Shown here: piece after piece, positions 1 to 5,478 of the stretch
Layout: the number at the start of each line of letters is the position of its first letter
Position numbering within the stretch: the first letter of the stretch is position 1
Source of the DNA: Magnetospirillum sp.
GTDB taxonomy: Bacteria; Pseudomonadota; Alphaproteobacteria; Rhodospirillales; Magnetospirillaceae
Direction of reading: 5' to 3'
Length of the DNA stretch: 10,000 nt
Assembly (NCBI GenBank): GCA_020217035.1
Contig: JAIWOG010000178.1
Location: 1-10,000 of the forward strand
Position numbers and translations under genes: made by a program
Notes under the pieces: model-generated
What the model saw: only the letters and a program-made list of their open reading frames with translations
What the model was told of the DNA's origin: nothing
Database searches by the model: none

Positions 1-404
1 ATGTATCCGTGGCTGCCGAAGCCGCAGATCATTCCCTTCGCCGCCTTGGAAACGTAGGAATGGTGGCGGAATTCTTCTCGCTGGTGAATGTGCGAGAAAT
101 GAACTTCCACGGTGGGCTTTTGGACCGCCAAAAGCGCGTCCAGAATGGCCACCGAGGTGTGGGTGTAGGCGCCGGCATTGATGACGATGCCGGCCGCGCC
201 GTGTCGCGCGTCTTGGATCCAGTCCACAAGGACTCCCTCGTGGTTGGACTGGCGGAAATCGACGTCCAGACCCAGGGATGCGGCATGCGACCGCACCGAC
301 GCTTCCACGTCGGCCAGGGTTTCGTGGCCATAGACCTCGGGCTGCCGGGTTCCCAGCATGTTGAGGTTCGGGCCGTTGACGATCAGGATCATCGGGTTCG
401 CCAT
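1..404 (-). CDS. aroQ: 3-dehydroquinate dehydratase, type II (partial, C-terminus off the left edge)
   Basis: AroQ dehydrates 3-dehydroquinate to 3-dehydroshikimate in the shikimate pathway (cytoplasmic, dodecameric in the family). The 134 visible residues cover nearly the whole family length of about 145-150. Seen directly: the N-terminal NGPNLNMLG motif (residues 10-18), Arg20 and Tyr25 in RQPEVYG (the catalytic Tyr loop), [10 protein letters not shown] at 75-84 with substrate-binding Asn76, catalytic His102 in [12 protein letters not shown], and RHHS at 113-116. The usual HLSNIHxRE reads HFSHIHQRE here, so the substrate-loop Asn is His. The frame is closed by TGA at 417-419, so the only starts are ATG 404 and ATG 392; neither has a Shine-Dalgarno. 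In many alphaproteobacteria accB-accC follow aroQ, but that lies outside this window. Divergent from the binding-protein gene at 611. Confidence 0.95.
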   Translation of the reverse strand, partial: MANPMILIVNGPNLNMLGTRQPEVYGHETLADVEASVRSHAASLGLDVDFRQSNHEGVLVDWIQDARHGAAGIVINAGAYTHTSVAILDALLAVQKPTVEVHFSHIHQREEFRHHSYVSKAAKGMICGFGSHGY

Positions 405-437
405 TGCGCCCTTATATCACGCGCAACCGACAGCGCA
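405..437 (-). promoter_or_regulatory. Putative aroQ promoter placing the transcript start near the ATG
   Basis: On the minus strand a TTGCGC (432-437 region) is followed after about 16 nt by TATAAG (411-416). Only six bases, GGCGCA, separate this -10-like element from the aroQ ATG at 404. If used, transcription would start at or within a base or two of the ATG, giving a leaderless mRNA, which fits the missing Shine-Dalgarno. Motif reading only. Confidence 0.35.
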
Positions 438-551
438 ACCCGAACCTTGGGGGCACGAAATATTGTTAGCGACGGCCAGGGGGCCATCCCCAGGAAAGCG
501 GCGGGCGATCACCGCCCCGGGCGACAGAATCGTTCCCGGCGCCATTTGTGA

Positions 552-578
552 TTTGCGCACAGACGTTCTATGTATAAT
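552..578 (+). promoter_or_regulatory. Candidate sigma70 promoter for the binding protein/kinase genes
   Basis: A perfect TATAAT lies at 573-578, unusual in this GC-rich sequence. The best upstream partner is TTTGCG at 552-557 with a short 15-nt spacer. It sits 33 nt before the first possible start codon at 611, the right distance for a short leader. The -35 is weak, so an activator may be needed. Confidence 0.5.
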
Positions 579-610
579 GATCCCATACGGGGGTATCGGG
601 AGGCCTTGGG

Positions 611-1420
611 ATGGGAGGCCGCGCTTTCATGCGATTCATCATGTTTGCCGCTTTGCTGCTGGCGGGGGCGTGTGTTCCCGCTTGGGCTGAGAACCTGCGG
701 GTCGGCGGAACCGGCGCGGGGCTTGAGCTCAGTCGTGGGGTCGCCGCCGATTTCGTCCGGGAACACGGTGGAACCCAGTTGTGGATGGCCGACAGCCTGG
801 GCAGCAGCGGCGGCATCAAGGCCCTGGCCGCCGGCCGGCTGGATGTGGCGATCAGCATGCGTCCGCTGAAGGACGGCGAGGTGGCCGGTGGCGCCAGCGT
901 GGCGCTGTGTCGCACCCCTTGGGTGTTCTTCAGTCACGCCCGCCGCGCCGACGTGGCGCTGCGCCGCCAGGATTTGCTGTCCTTGTTCGCCGCCCGCCTG
1001 CCGCCTTTTCCCCAGGGCGAGGTGCGGGCCTTGTTGCGCCCGGCCAACGAAAGCGGCTTCCAATATCTGGAATCCACCTTCCCCGAATTGAAGCCGGCCA
1101 TCGAGAGCGCTCGGTCGAACCGGGGAGCGGTCGAGGTGGTCACCGACCAGGAAGCCCTGGGCGCGGTCGAGCAAGGTCTTTCCTTGGTCGGCTTCGGCGC
1201 CCTGGCGCCGATCGTCGCCGAACGCCGCAAGCTGCACGTGGTGTCCCTGGATGGTGTCGATCCGACCACGTTGCCGGCGGATTATCCCCACTGGTCCATT
1301 CTTTACCTGCTGGTCGGCCCGGCGAGTTCGGCCCAGGGCCGCGCTTTCGTGGATTACGCCGTTTCCGACAAGGCGGCGGCCAGGTTGCGGGCCAATGGCT
1401 GCCTGCCCGTGGGGCGCTAG
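611..1420 (+). CDS. PstS-like periplasmic substrate-binding protein
   Basis: A 269-residue secreted binding protein of the phosphate-ABC (PstS-like, type 2 periplasmic binding) fold. A Sec signal peptide with hydrophobic core at residues 9-20 ends in AWA, with likely cleavage after residue 26. The mature start, NLRVGGTGAG (28-37), and the segment SLGSSGGIKALAAGRLDVAISMRPL (positions 62-86) match the two oxyanion-loop regions of PstS-type proteins. Start choice is ambiguous: ATG 611 has GGGAGG at 598-603 (7-nt spacing), and ATG 629 has GGGAGG at 613-618 (10-nt spacing). Both give a workable signal peptide. No pstC, pstA or pstB follows; the stop codon abuts the histidine kinase start. This suggests (inference) that the protein is a ligand-sensing partner of the kinase and not a transporter component. 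The ligand is unknown; phosphate or another oxyanion is the default guess. Confidence 0.8.
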   Translation: MGGRAFMRFIMFAALLLAGACVPAWAENLRVGGTGAGLELSRGVAADFVREHGGTQLWMADSLGSSGGIKALAAGRLDVAISMRPLKDGEVAGGASVALCRTPWVFFSHARRADVALRRQDLLSLFAARLPPFPQGEVRALLRPANESGFQYLESTFPELKPAIESARSNRGAVEVVTDQEALGAVEQGLSLVGFGALAPIVAERRKLHVVSLDGVDPTTLPADYPHWSILYLLVGPASSAQGRAFVDYAVSDKAAARLRANGCLPVGR

Positions 1421-2785
1421 GTGGTGTCGCGTCCCCAAGCTGACGACTTCCTGGCCTCGATGGGGCGTGTTCGTTGGCTGTTTCACGCTGGATTGTGGCT
1501 GGTCGCCATCCTGTGGCTGTTGCTGATCCCCGCGTCGCAAGTCCTGATGGGCTATCGTACCTTCCAGGTCGAGGGAGAGGCGCGGACCCGCATGGCCGCC
1601 GACAGGCTGTCGTCCTATGTGTCCGGTCGCCTGGGAATGTGGGAGTTCGAGGAAGAGCGCCTGCGCAACCTGACCCGAGATATGTTGCGTGGCGGCGAAC
1701 ATCATGTGCGGCGGGTGGTGCTGACAACCCTGGACGACCAGGTGGTGTTCGAAGATGACGGGGCCGCCGAGCCCTTGCCGTGGTTGACCGCCGACATCGT
1801 CGACACCGTCACCGACGGCCGCGACACGGTGGCACGTTTGCGGGTCAGCTATTCCCTGCATGCCCTGGTGCGGCCGGTTCAGGTGGCGTTCCTGGGTGGT
1901 CTGGTGTCGATGATCCTGTTGCTGTATCTGGGCCATTACGTGGTCAGCCGCGCCTTGGATCGCGCCCTGCACGAGGTGGAGAGGCGCGGCCGGCAATTGA
2001 CGGCGCGAATCGATGAACTCGAGGCCACGCGCCAGGAACTGGCGCACCAGTTGACGCAACGCGAACACGACCAGCGGCAATTGTCGCGTCACAGCGCCAG
2101 CCTGGACATGGCCGGCGCCGACTTCGCCCATGTGGCGCAACTGACCACCCATCACCTGCAAGAGCCGTTGCGGACCATCCTGTCCTACGCGCAATTGCTG
2201 TTGCGCTGGCACGAGGGGCAAGGCGGCGACACCGGCAAATCCCGCGAATACGTGGAGTTCATCCGCGGCGGGGTCAGCCGGATGAAAACGCAGCTGAGGG
2301 CCTTGTCGGGATATCTGGCCCTGCGCGAGGCCGATGTCAGCCCGTCGCTGATGGATCTGGGCGTGTTGATGGAAGACGTGGCGGCGGCCAAGGCCCGTCT
2401 GCTGGCGGAACACGGGGTCACCCTGGAATGGGGCGAATTGCCGGTGGTGGTCAGCAACCGCGACCGTTTGCACAACGTTATGGCTGCCCTGGTGGAGGTT
2501 TCGGTGCGTTGGCGCGATCCCGGCCGCCGTCACCGGATTCACGTGCAGGCCAGCGCCGGCCCCGAGCATTGGATGGTGCGGCTTGCCGATAACGGCCTGC
2601 CCCTGGACAGACGCGACCCCGAACACCTGTTCCATTTGCTGGTGCACGACGAACCCGGACACATGGCCATTGGCCTGGCCCCCGCCCGGCTGACCATCTT
2701 CTTGCTGGGCGGGTCCTTGTGGGCGGAAGAGGTCGAGCACGGCGGCGCTTGTTTTTGCTTCACGCTTCCCGTGCCCGAGGAATGA
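1421..2785 (+). CDS. Membrane sensor histidine kinase with degenerate ATPase motifs
   Basis: A 454-residue protein. TM1 lies at about residues 19-44, a periplasmic loop of about 105 residues follows, and TM2 is at about 155-176. A Glu/Arg/Gln-rich probable coiled coil spans about 180-225. The DHp domain has THHLQEPLRTILSYAQLL (243-260), corresponding to the phytochrome-family SHDLQEPLR box; His244 is the likely phospho-acceptor. The C-terminal ATPase domain is recognisable but eroded: N-box DRLHNVMAALVE (Asn352), G1 as ADNGLPLD (389-396, not DxGxG), an F-box-like EHLFHLL, and G2 as GHMAIGLAPAR (413-423). It starts with GTG directly after the previous stop codon (GTG 1424 or ATG 1460 are alternatives), so the genes are co-transcribed and probably translationally coupled. 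No response regulator is present in the window. It may be a weak kinase or a pseudokinase. Confidence 0.85.
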   Translation: MVSRPQADDFLASMGRVRWLFHAGLWLVAILWLLLIPASQVLMGYRTFQVEGEARTRMAADRLSSYVSGRLGMWEFEEERLRNLTRDMLRGGEHHVRRVVLTTLDDQVVFEDDGAAEPLPWLTADIVDTVTDGRDTVARLRVSYSLHALVRPVQVAFLGGLVSMILLLYLGHYVVSRALDRALHEVERRGRQLTARIDELEATRQELAHQLTQREHDQRQLSRHSASLDMAGADFAHVAQLTTHHLQEPLRTILSYAQLLLRWHEGQGGDTGKSREYVEFIRGGVSRMKTQLRALSGYLALREADVSPSLMDLGVLMEDVAAAKARLLAEHGVTLEWGELPVVVSNRDRLHNVMAALVEVSVRWRDPGRRHRIHVQASAGPEHWMVRLADNGLPLDRRDPEHLFHLLVHDEPGHMAIGLAPARLTIFLLGGSLWAEEVEHGGACFCFTLPVPEE

Positions 2786-2810
2786 CCCGCCGGCCATGGG
2801 TATGACTTTA

Positions 2811-2830
2811 CCTCGGCCTCGGCCTCGGCC
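2811..2830 (+). repeat. Three tandem CCTCGG hexamers
   Basis: CCTCGG is repeated three times, followed by CC, in the 83-nt gap between the kinase stop and the AsmA-like gene. It has no obvious function; a simple repeat of this kind is prone to slippage. Confidence 0.6.
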
Positions 2831-2868
2831 ACACTCGGTGGGCTTGAGCTCATGGGAGGGACAGGGAC

Positions 2869-3606
2869 ATGCGCAAGGTTGTATTCGCGATCATCGCCTT
2901 GGTGGCCGTCGGCATCGGCGCCGGCGTGGCGTTTTTGTCGTCGAACCTGGATTCCATCGTCAAGAAGGTCATCGAGACCGCCGGCAGCGACGTGGCCGGG
3001 GTCAAGGTCACCGTCGGCGAGGTCAAGATTTCCCTGTCCGAGGGCAAGGCCAGCATTTCCGGCGTGTCGGTGGCCAACCCGTCGGGCTTCACCACCCCCA
3101 ACGCCTTTACCCTGGGGGCCATCTCGGTGGCCCTGGACACCGGTTCGCTGACCGGCAATCCCATTGTCATCAAGGACATCTCGGTGGCGGCGCCGGAAGT
3201 CACCTATGAAATGGGCGCGAACGGCGGCACCAACATCGACGTCCTTCAAAAGAACGTCGCCGCCAAGACCAGCGGCGGGGGCGGCGGCGAAAAGCCGGCG
3301 GATTCCGGTGACGGCAAGAAGCTGGTCATCGACCGCTTGGGCATCAGCAAGGGCAACGTGACCCTGGCCACCGCCATTCCCGGCGTCAAAAGCAGCGCCG
3401 CGCTTCCCGACATCGTGCTGACCGGCATCGGCAAGAAGTCGGGCGGCGCCAGCGCCGGCGAAGTGGCCAAGCTGGTGCTGGACGCGCTGACCAAGTCGGC
3501 GCTGAAGGCCGGCCAGTCCATGGGGCTGGGCAGTGTCGGCGACTCCGTCAAGGGCGCGGTGCCCGGCGACGTGGGCGGCGCGGTCAAGGGCATCTTCGGC
3601 AAATAA
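2869..3606 (+). CDS. AsmA-like membrane-anchored periplasmic protein
   Basis: A 245-residue protein with an uncleaved-looking N-terminal signal anchor at about residues 4-23. The following stretch, [16 protein letters not shown] then [16 protein letters not shown] and [12 protein letters not shown] (29-74), is the alternating beta pattern and 'GxSVxNPxGF' style seen at the start of AsmA/TamB-type repeat proteins. The middle (95-165) continues the beta pattern with [16 protein letters not shown] and [15 protein letters not shown], interrupted by a flexible linker with five glycines (136-140). The C-terminus is small-residue rich, with [20 protein letters not shown] (188-207) then G/V/K-rich repeats ending in IFGK. 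The start is supported by GGGAGGGACAGG at 2854-2865. It is much shorter than true AsmA (about 600 residues), so a lipid-transport role cannot be assumed. Function unknown; periplasmic location likely. Confidence 0.7.
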   Translation: MRKVVFAIIALVAVGIGAGVAFLSSNLDSIVKKVIETAGSDVAGVKVTVGEVKISLSEGKASISGVSVANPSGFTTPNAFTLGAISVALDTGSLTGNPIVIKDISVAAPEVTYEMGANGGTNIDVLQKNVAAKTSGGGGGEKPADSGDGKKLVIDRLGISKGNVTLATAIPGVKSSAALPDIVLTGIGKKSGGASAGEVAKLVLDALTKSALKAGQSMGLGSVGDSVKGAVPGDVGGAVKGIFGK

Positions 3607-3613
3607 CCCTTGC

Positions 3614-3646
3614 GGCAGGGCGGTTGCAACGCCGCCCGCGCCTGCC
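3614..3646 (+). terminator. GC-rich inverted repeat after the AsmA-like gene
   Basis: GGCAGG (3614-3619) can pair with CCTGCC (3641-3646), and GGGCGG (3618-3623) with CCGCCC (3632-3637). It lies eight bases after the upstream stop codon. There is no T-run, so it may be a weak or Rho-assisted terminator or only an mRNA 3' end structure. No CTGAGA-type TPP riboswitch element is visible before the thiazole gene. Confidence 0.35.
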
Positions 3647-3686
3647 CATACTGCGGCCTTCCTGTTGCAAGAACGGAACCGGTCGC

Positions 3687-4667
3687 ATGAAGGTGATGAT
3701 CAACGGCGAGGAGCGCGTGCTTGATGCCGCGCAAAGCGTCGAGGCTTTGTTGACGTCCTTGGGCATCGATCCCCGCAAGGTGGCGGTGGAACGCAACCTG
3801 GAGATCGTGCCCAAATCCACCTATGCCCAAGTCATGGTCGGCGACGGCGACCGGTTGGAAATCGTGCATTTCATCGGCGGAGGATCGACGCAAGTGGTCG
3901 AGGATAGTTTCGAGGTCGCCGGGCGCAAGTTCACTTCGCGTCTGTTGGTGGGAACCGGCAAGTACAAGGATTTCGAGGAAACCGCCAAGGCCATCGCCGA
4001 ATCGGGGGCGGAAATCGTCACCGTCGCCGTGCGCCGGGTCAATCTGTCCGATCCCAGCCAGCCCATGCTGGTGGATTACGTCAGCCCGAAGACATATACC
4101 TACCTGCCCAACACGGCGGGCTGCTTCACCGCCGACGACGCCGTGCGCACCCTGCGTCTGGCCCGCGAGGCTGGCGGCTGGGACCTGGTCAAGCTGGAAG
4201 TGCTGGGCGACCAGAAGACCCTTTACCCAAACATGCCGGAAACCTTGAAGGCGGCCGAAGCGCTGATCAAGGACGGCTTCAAGGTGATGGTCTATTGTTC
4301 CGACGACCCCATCCAGGCCAAGATGCTGGAAGACATGGGCTGTGTCGCCATCATGCCGTTGGGGTCGCTGATCGGTTCGGGCCTGGGCATCATCAATCCC
4401 ATCAACATCCGCCTGATCAAGGAAAATTCCAAGGTCCCGGTGCTGGTGGACGCCGGCGTCGGCACCGCGTCCGACGCCGCCGTGGCCATGGAATTGGGCT
4501 GTGACGGAGTGTTGATGAACACCGCCATTGCCGCCGCCAAGGACCCCATCCGCATGGCGCGGGCCATGAAGCTGGCGGTGGAGGCCGGGCGCCTGTCCTA
4601 TCTGGCCGGCCGCATGCCCAAGAAGATGTACGCCGATCCCAGCTCGCCCTTGGCCGGGTTGATTTAA
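3687..4667 (+). CDS. thiG: Bifunctional sulfur carrier ThiS / thiazole synthase ThiG fusion
   Basis: A 326-residue single reading frame. Residues 1-66 are Thi[10 protein letters not shown] at the start, [12 protein letters not shown] (32-43), then [14 protein letters not shown] (53-66), which in free ThiS is the C-terminus bearing the thiocarboxylate glycine. Residues about 74-326 are Thi[13 protein letters not shown] (85-96), VAVRRVNL (113-120), [10 protein letters not shown] (166-175) with Lys169 the expected Schiff-base lysine for deoxyxylulose phosphate, [10 protein letters not shown] (226-235) and [20 protein letters not shown] (252-271). Together they make the thiazole phosphate moiety of thiamin in the cytoplasm. 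The ATG at 3687 matches the ThiS N-terminus; the TTG at 3624 upstream adds no family sequence. No thiE, thiF or thiO is adjacent. Such fusions are annotated in some Rhodospirillales (recalled knowledge), but the Gly-Gly-Gly here is internal, which is mechanistically odd. Confidence 0.95.
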   Translation: MKVMINGEERVLDAAQSVEALLTSLGIDPRKVAVERNLEIVPKSTYAQVMVGDGDRLEIVHFIGGGSTQVVEDSFEVAGRKFTSRLLVGTGKYKDFEETAKAIAESGAEIVTVAVRRVNLSDPSQPMLVDYVSPKTYTYLPNTAGCFTADDAVRTLRLAREAGGWDLVKLEVLGDQKTLYPNMPETLKAAEALIKDGFKVMVYCSDDPIQAKMLEDMGCVAIMPLGSLIGSGLGIINPINIRLIKENSKVPVLVDAGVGTASDAAVAMELGCDGVLMNTAIAAAKDPIRMARAMKLAVEAGRLSYLAGRMPKKMYADPSSPLAGLI

Positions 4668-4924
4668 TCCACCTGATAGGTGCAGTCGCAGCCCTTGCCG
4701 GCAGCGATCCAGCGCCTAGTCCATTTGCCGGTGGCCAGGCGGCACACATAGCGTGTCGCCGCCTGGTCCCAGGCGAGGGCCGGGCAGGGGCCTTGGGTCC
4801 GCCAAAAGCGCAGGCGCCCCAAAGGGCACAGCGTCACCGCGCAGCACAGGCCGCAGCCATTGCAGCTTTCGCCGAACTGGGGTTTCGCGGGTGCGTCTTG
4901 GTGCAAGGTGATGCTGATTTCCAT
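4664..4924 (-). CDS. Small CxxCxxCC cysteine-cluster protein (YkgJ-like)
   Basis: An 86-residue cytoplasmic protein with nine cysteines. Cys21-x2-Cys24-x2-Cys27-Cys28 is the CxxCxxCC signature of the YkgJ-type putative zinc- or iron-chelating domain. Further cysteines are at 33, 47, 61, 79 and 81, the last two as CDC. There is no signal peptide or membrane segment. A metal- or iron-sulfur-binding role is inferred; no enzymatic function is evident. It is convergent with the thiazole synthase gene: the two stop codons overlap by 4 nt within the palindrome TTAA (4664-4667), so transcription of each runs into the other with no room for a terminator. The start at ATG 4924 has only a weak ribosome binding site. 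Confidence 0.7.
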   Translation of the reverse strand: MEISITLHQDAPAKPQFGESCNGCGLCCAVTLCPLGRLRFWRTQGPCPALAWDQAATRYVCRLATGKWTRRWIAAGKGCDCTYQVD

Positions 4925-5235
4925 GTTCGCAGCTTACCGGCAAGCGGCACGCTTCCATACCGCTAATAGTGTGACAATGGTCCGGTTTGCCACAATTCCG
5001 TCCTTTGTGGCTTGTTTCTAAGGCATTGAAAAATAACGTGTTCCCATGGGGTTGGGAAATTATTTATTGCGTAGGGTTATTTTTCACTTTTCGTGGCCGA
5101 AAAACGCTGTATATAGCGTTTTCAGGTGAGACGTACAGCGCACGTGCCTCTGGCCCTTCGCGGTTTAAGCAACGACGTCCAAGGCGTCTTCTGGGTGCAA
5201 GCGGGTTAAATCCCCGGTGCTTGGAGGATCAAGCT
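4925..5235. promoter_or_regulatory. AT-rich divergent regulatory region with three inverted repeats
   Basis: No convincing gene in these 311 bases. The part at about 5026-5122 is much more AT-rich than its surroundings. Three perfect inverted repeats are visible: GCCACAA (4989-4995)/TTGTGGC (5005-5011), TTCCCA (5041-5046)/TGGGAA (5053-5058), and AAAACGCT (5101-5108)/AGCGTTTT (5115-5122). The last encloses TATATA (5110-5115), a possible -10. The region separates the minus-strand cysteine-cluster gene from the decarboxylase leader, so it should hold both promoters and perhaps operators. From about 5123 on it becomes GC-neutral, structured leader sequence. Confidence 0.5.
5101..5122 (+). promoter_or_regulatory. 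8-bp perfect palindrome over a TATATA element
   Basis: AAAACGCT, six bases GTATAT, then AGCGTTTT. The symmetry and the A- and T-runs at both ends could also suggest a bidirectional terminator, but no upstream transcription unit reads into it on either strand: the neighbours diverge from this region. An operator overlapping the -10 of the decarboxylase leader promoter is the better reading. No good -35 was identified. Confidence 0.4.
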
Positions 5236-5358
5236 ATGAACGTGGTTGCTCGGCATATGCTGTCGATCAAGCCTTCCGACTTCTCGAAGATCATGCCCGA
5301 ACTGCAGGCGTTCGACCTGCTGTGGTGTGACGTGCGAAGTCCCTCCCCGCGGATCTAA
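5236..5358 (+). CDS. Putative 40-residue ornithine/polyamine-responsive leader peptide
   Basis: ATG at 5236 is preceded by GGAGG (5223-5227) at 8-nt spacing, one of the better ribosome binding sites in the window. The ORF ends in TAA 120 nt before the decarboxylase start. The peptide starts MNVVARHMLSIKPSD; residues 19-34 read IMPELQAFDLLWCDVR, followed by SPSPRI. Set against my recollection of E. coli SpeFL (34 residues ending FDFHFFNAR, ornithine-dependent arrest upstream of speF), an ungapped comparison aligns Met1, Arg6, Met8, Ile11, Phe26, Asp27 and Arg34, with similar residues at 28, 30, 32 and 33. The SpeFL sensor motif HIRRxxH is not conserved (SIKPSDF here), and six residues follow Arg34 instead of a stop codon. 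The role as a regulatory nascent peptide is inference; it is too short and too well placed to be an ordinary enzyme. Confidence 0.65.
   Translation: MNVVARHMLSIKPSDFSKIMPELQAFDLLWCDVRSPSPRI
5341..5348 (+). promoter_or_regulatory. Anti-Shine-Dalgarno in the end of the leader ORF
   Basis: CCCTCCCC contains CCTCCC (5342-5347), exactly complementary to the decarboxylase GGGAGG at 5466-5471. Pairing can extend by A-U and C-G (5339-5340) across one bulged C. It also complements the leader peptide's own GGAGG (5223-5227). It encodes codons 36-38, immediately downstream of Arg34, so a ribosome paused at codon 34 would cover it. Confidence 0.45.
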
Positions 5359-5395
5359 CGGCGTCCCGAAAGACCGTTTCCCCAAGGAGCTTACG

Positions 5396-5437
5396 GCCTG
5401 TCAGCAATGACGGGCACGGGGTGCCGCTTTCCTGACA
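5396..5437 (+). promoter_or_regulatory. Mutually exclusive hairpins upstream of the decarboxylase
   Basis: Form A: GCCTGTCA (5396-5403) pairs with TGACGGGC (5408-5415), with one G-U and a GCAA tetraloop. Form B: TGTCAG (5399-5404) pairs with CTGACA (5432-5437), enclosing GGCAC (5413-5417)/GTGCC (5421-5425). The two forms use the same bases and cannot coexist, the layout expected of an attenuator or translational switch. Confidence 0.5.
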
Positions 5438-5478
5438 TTCGGGCTTAACGCCCTATCCATACATTGGGAGGACTCGCG

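Larger units (their letters stand above)
5123..5478 (+). promoter_or_regulatory. Structured decarboxylase mRNA leader (speF-type candidate)
   Basis: About 350 nt between the probable promoter palindrome and the decarboxylase ATG. Visible elements in order: a small hairpin GACG (5174-5177)/CGTC (5185-5188); a hairpin CAAGC (5198-5202)/GCTTG (5219-5223) with inner GGG/CCC that ends on the first G of the leader-peptide Shine-Dalgarno; a 40-codon leader ORF (5236-5358); a stem-loop at 5358-5377; a GCAA-capped hairpin at 5396-5415; an overlapping alternative GGCAC/GTGCC hairpin at 5413-5425; and GGGC/GCCC (5441-5453) just before the decarboxylase ribosome binding site GGGAGG (5466-5471). Known background: a conserved 'speF' cis-regulatory RNA (Rfam RF00518) lies upstream of ornithine decarboxylase genes in alphaproteobacteria. 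Membership is inferred from position, not from an alignment. Confidence 0.65.

Noticed and set aside
417..545. Small minus-strand ORF of 42 codons ahead of aroQ
   Set aside because: No Shine-Dalgarno, no family resemblance, and it overlaps the probable aroQ promoter.
509..2797. Long minus-strand open frame opposite the binding-protein and kinase genes
   Set aside because: The plus-strand frames have clear families, signal peptide and motifs. The antisense product is low-complexity, rich in Gly/Gln/His/Arg, without recognisable domains, as expected from codon bias in high-GC DNA.
3607..3686. Possible TPP riboswitch before the thiazole gene
   Set aside because: The 80-nt gap is short and lacks the CTGAGA and ACCTGA core motifs; only a GC-rich inverted repeat is present.
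5198..5223. tRNA T-arm look-alike (GGGTTAAATCCCC)
   Set aside because: Only a single arm resembles a tRNA; no acceptor stem, anticodon arm or CCA context is present. It is better explained as a leader hairpin before the leader-peptide ribosome binding site.
4987..5235. Upstream extension of the leader-peptide frame to about 123 codons
   Set aside because: It crosses the AT-rich island and the palindromes, has no good ribosome binding site, and the composition changes at 5236 where a strong GGAGG and ATG mark the real start.
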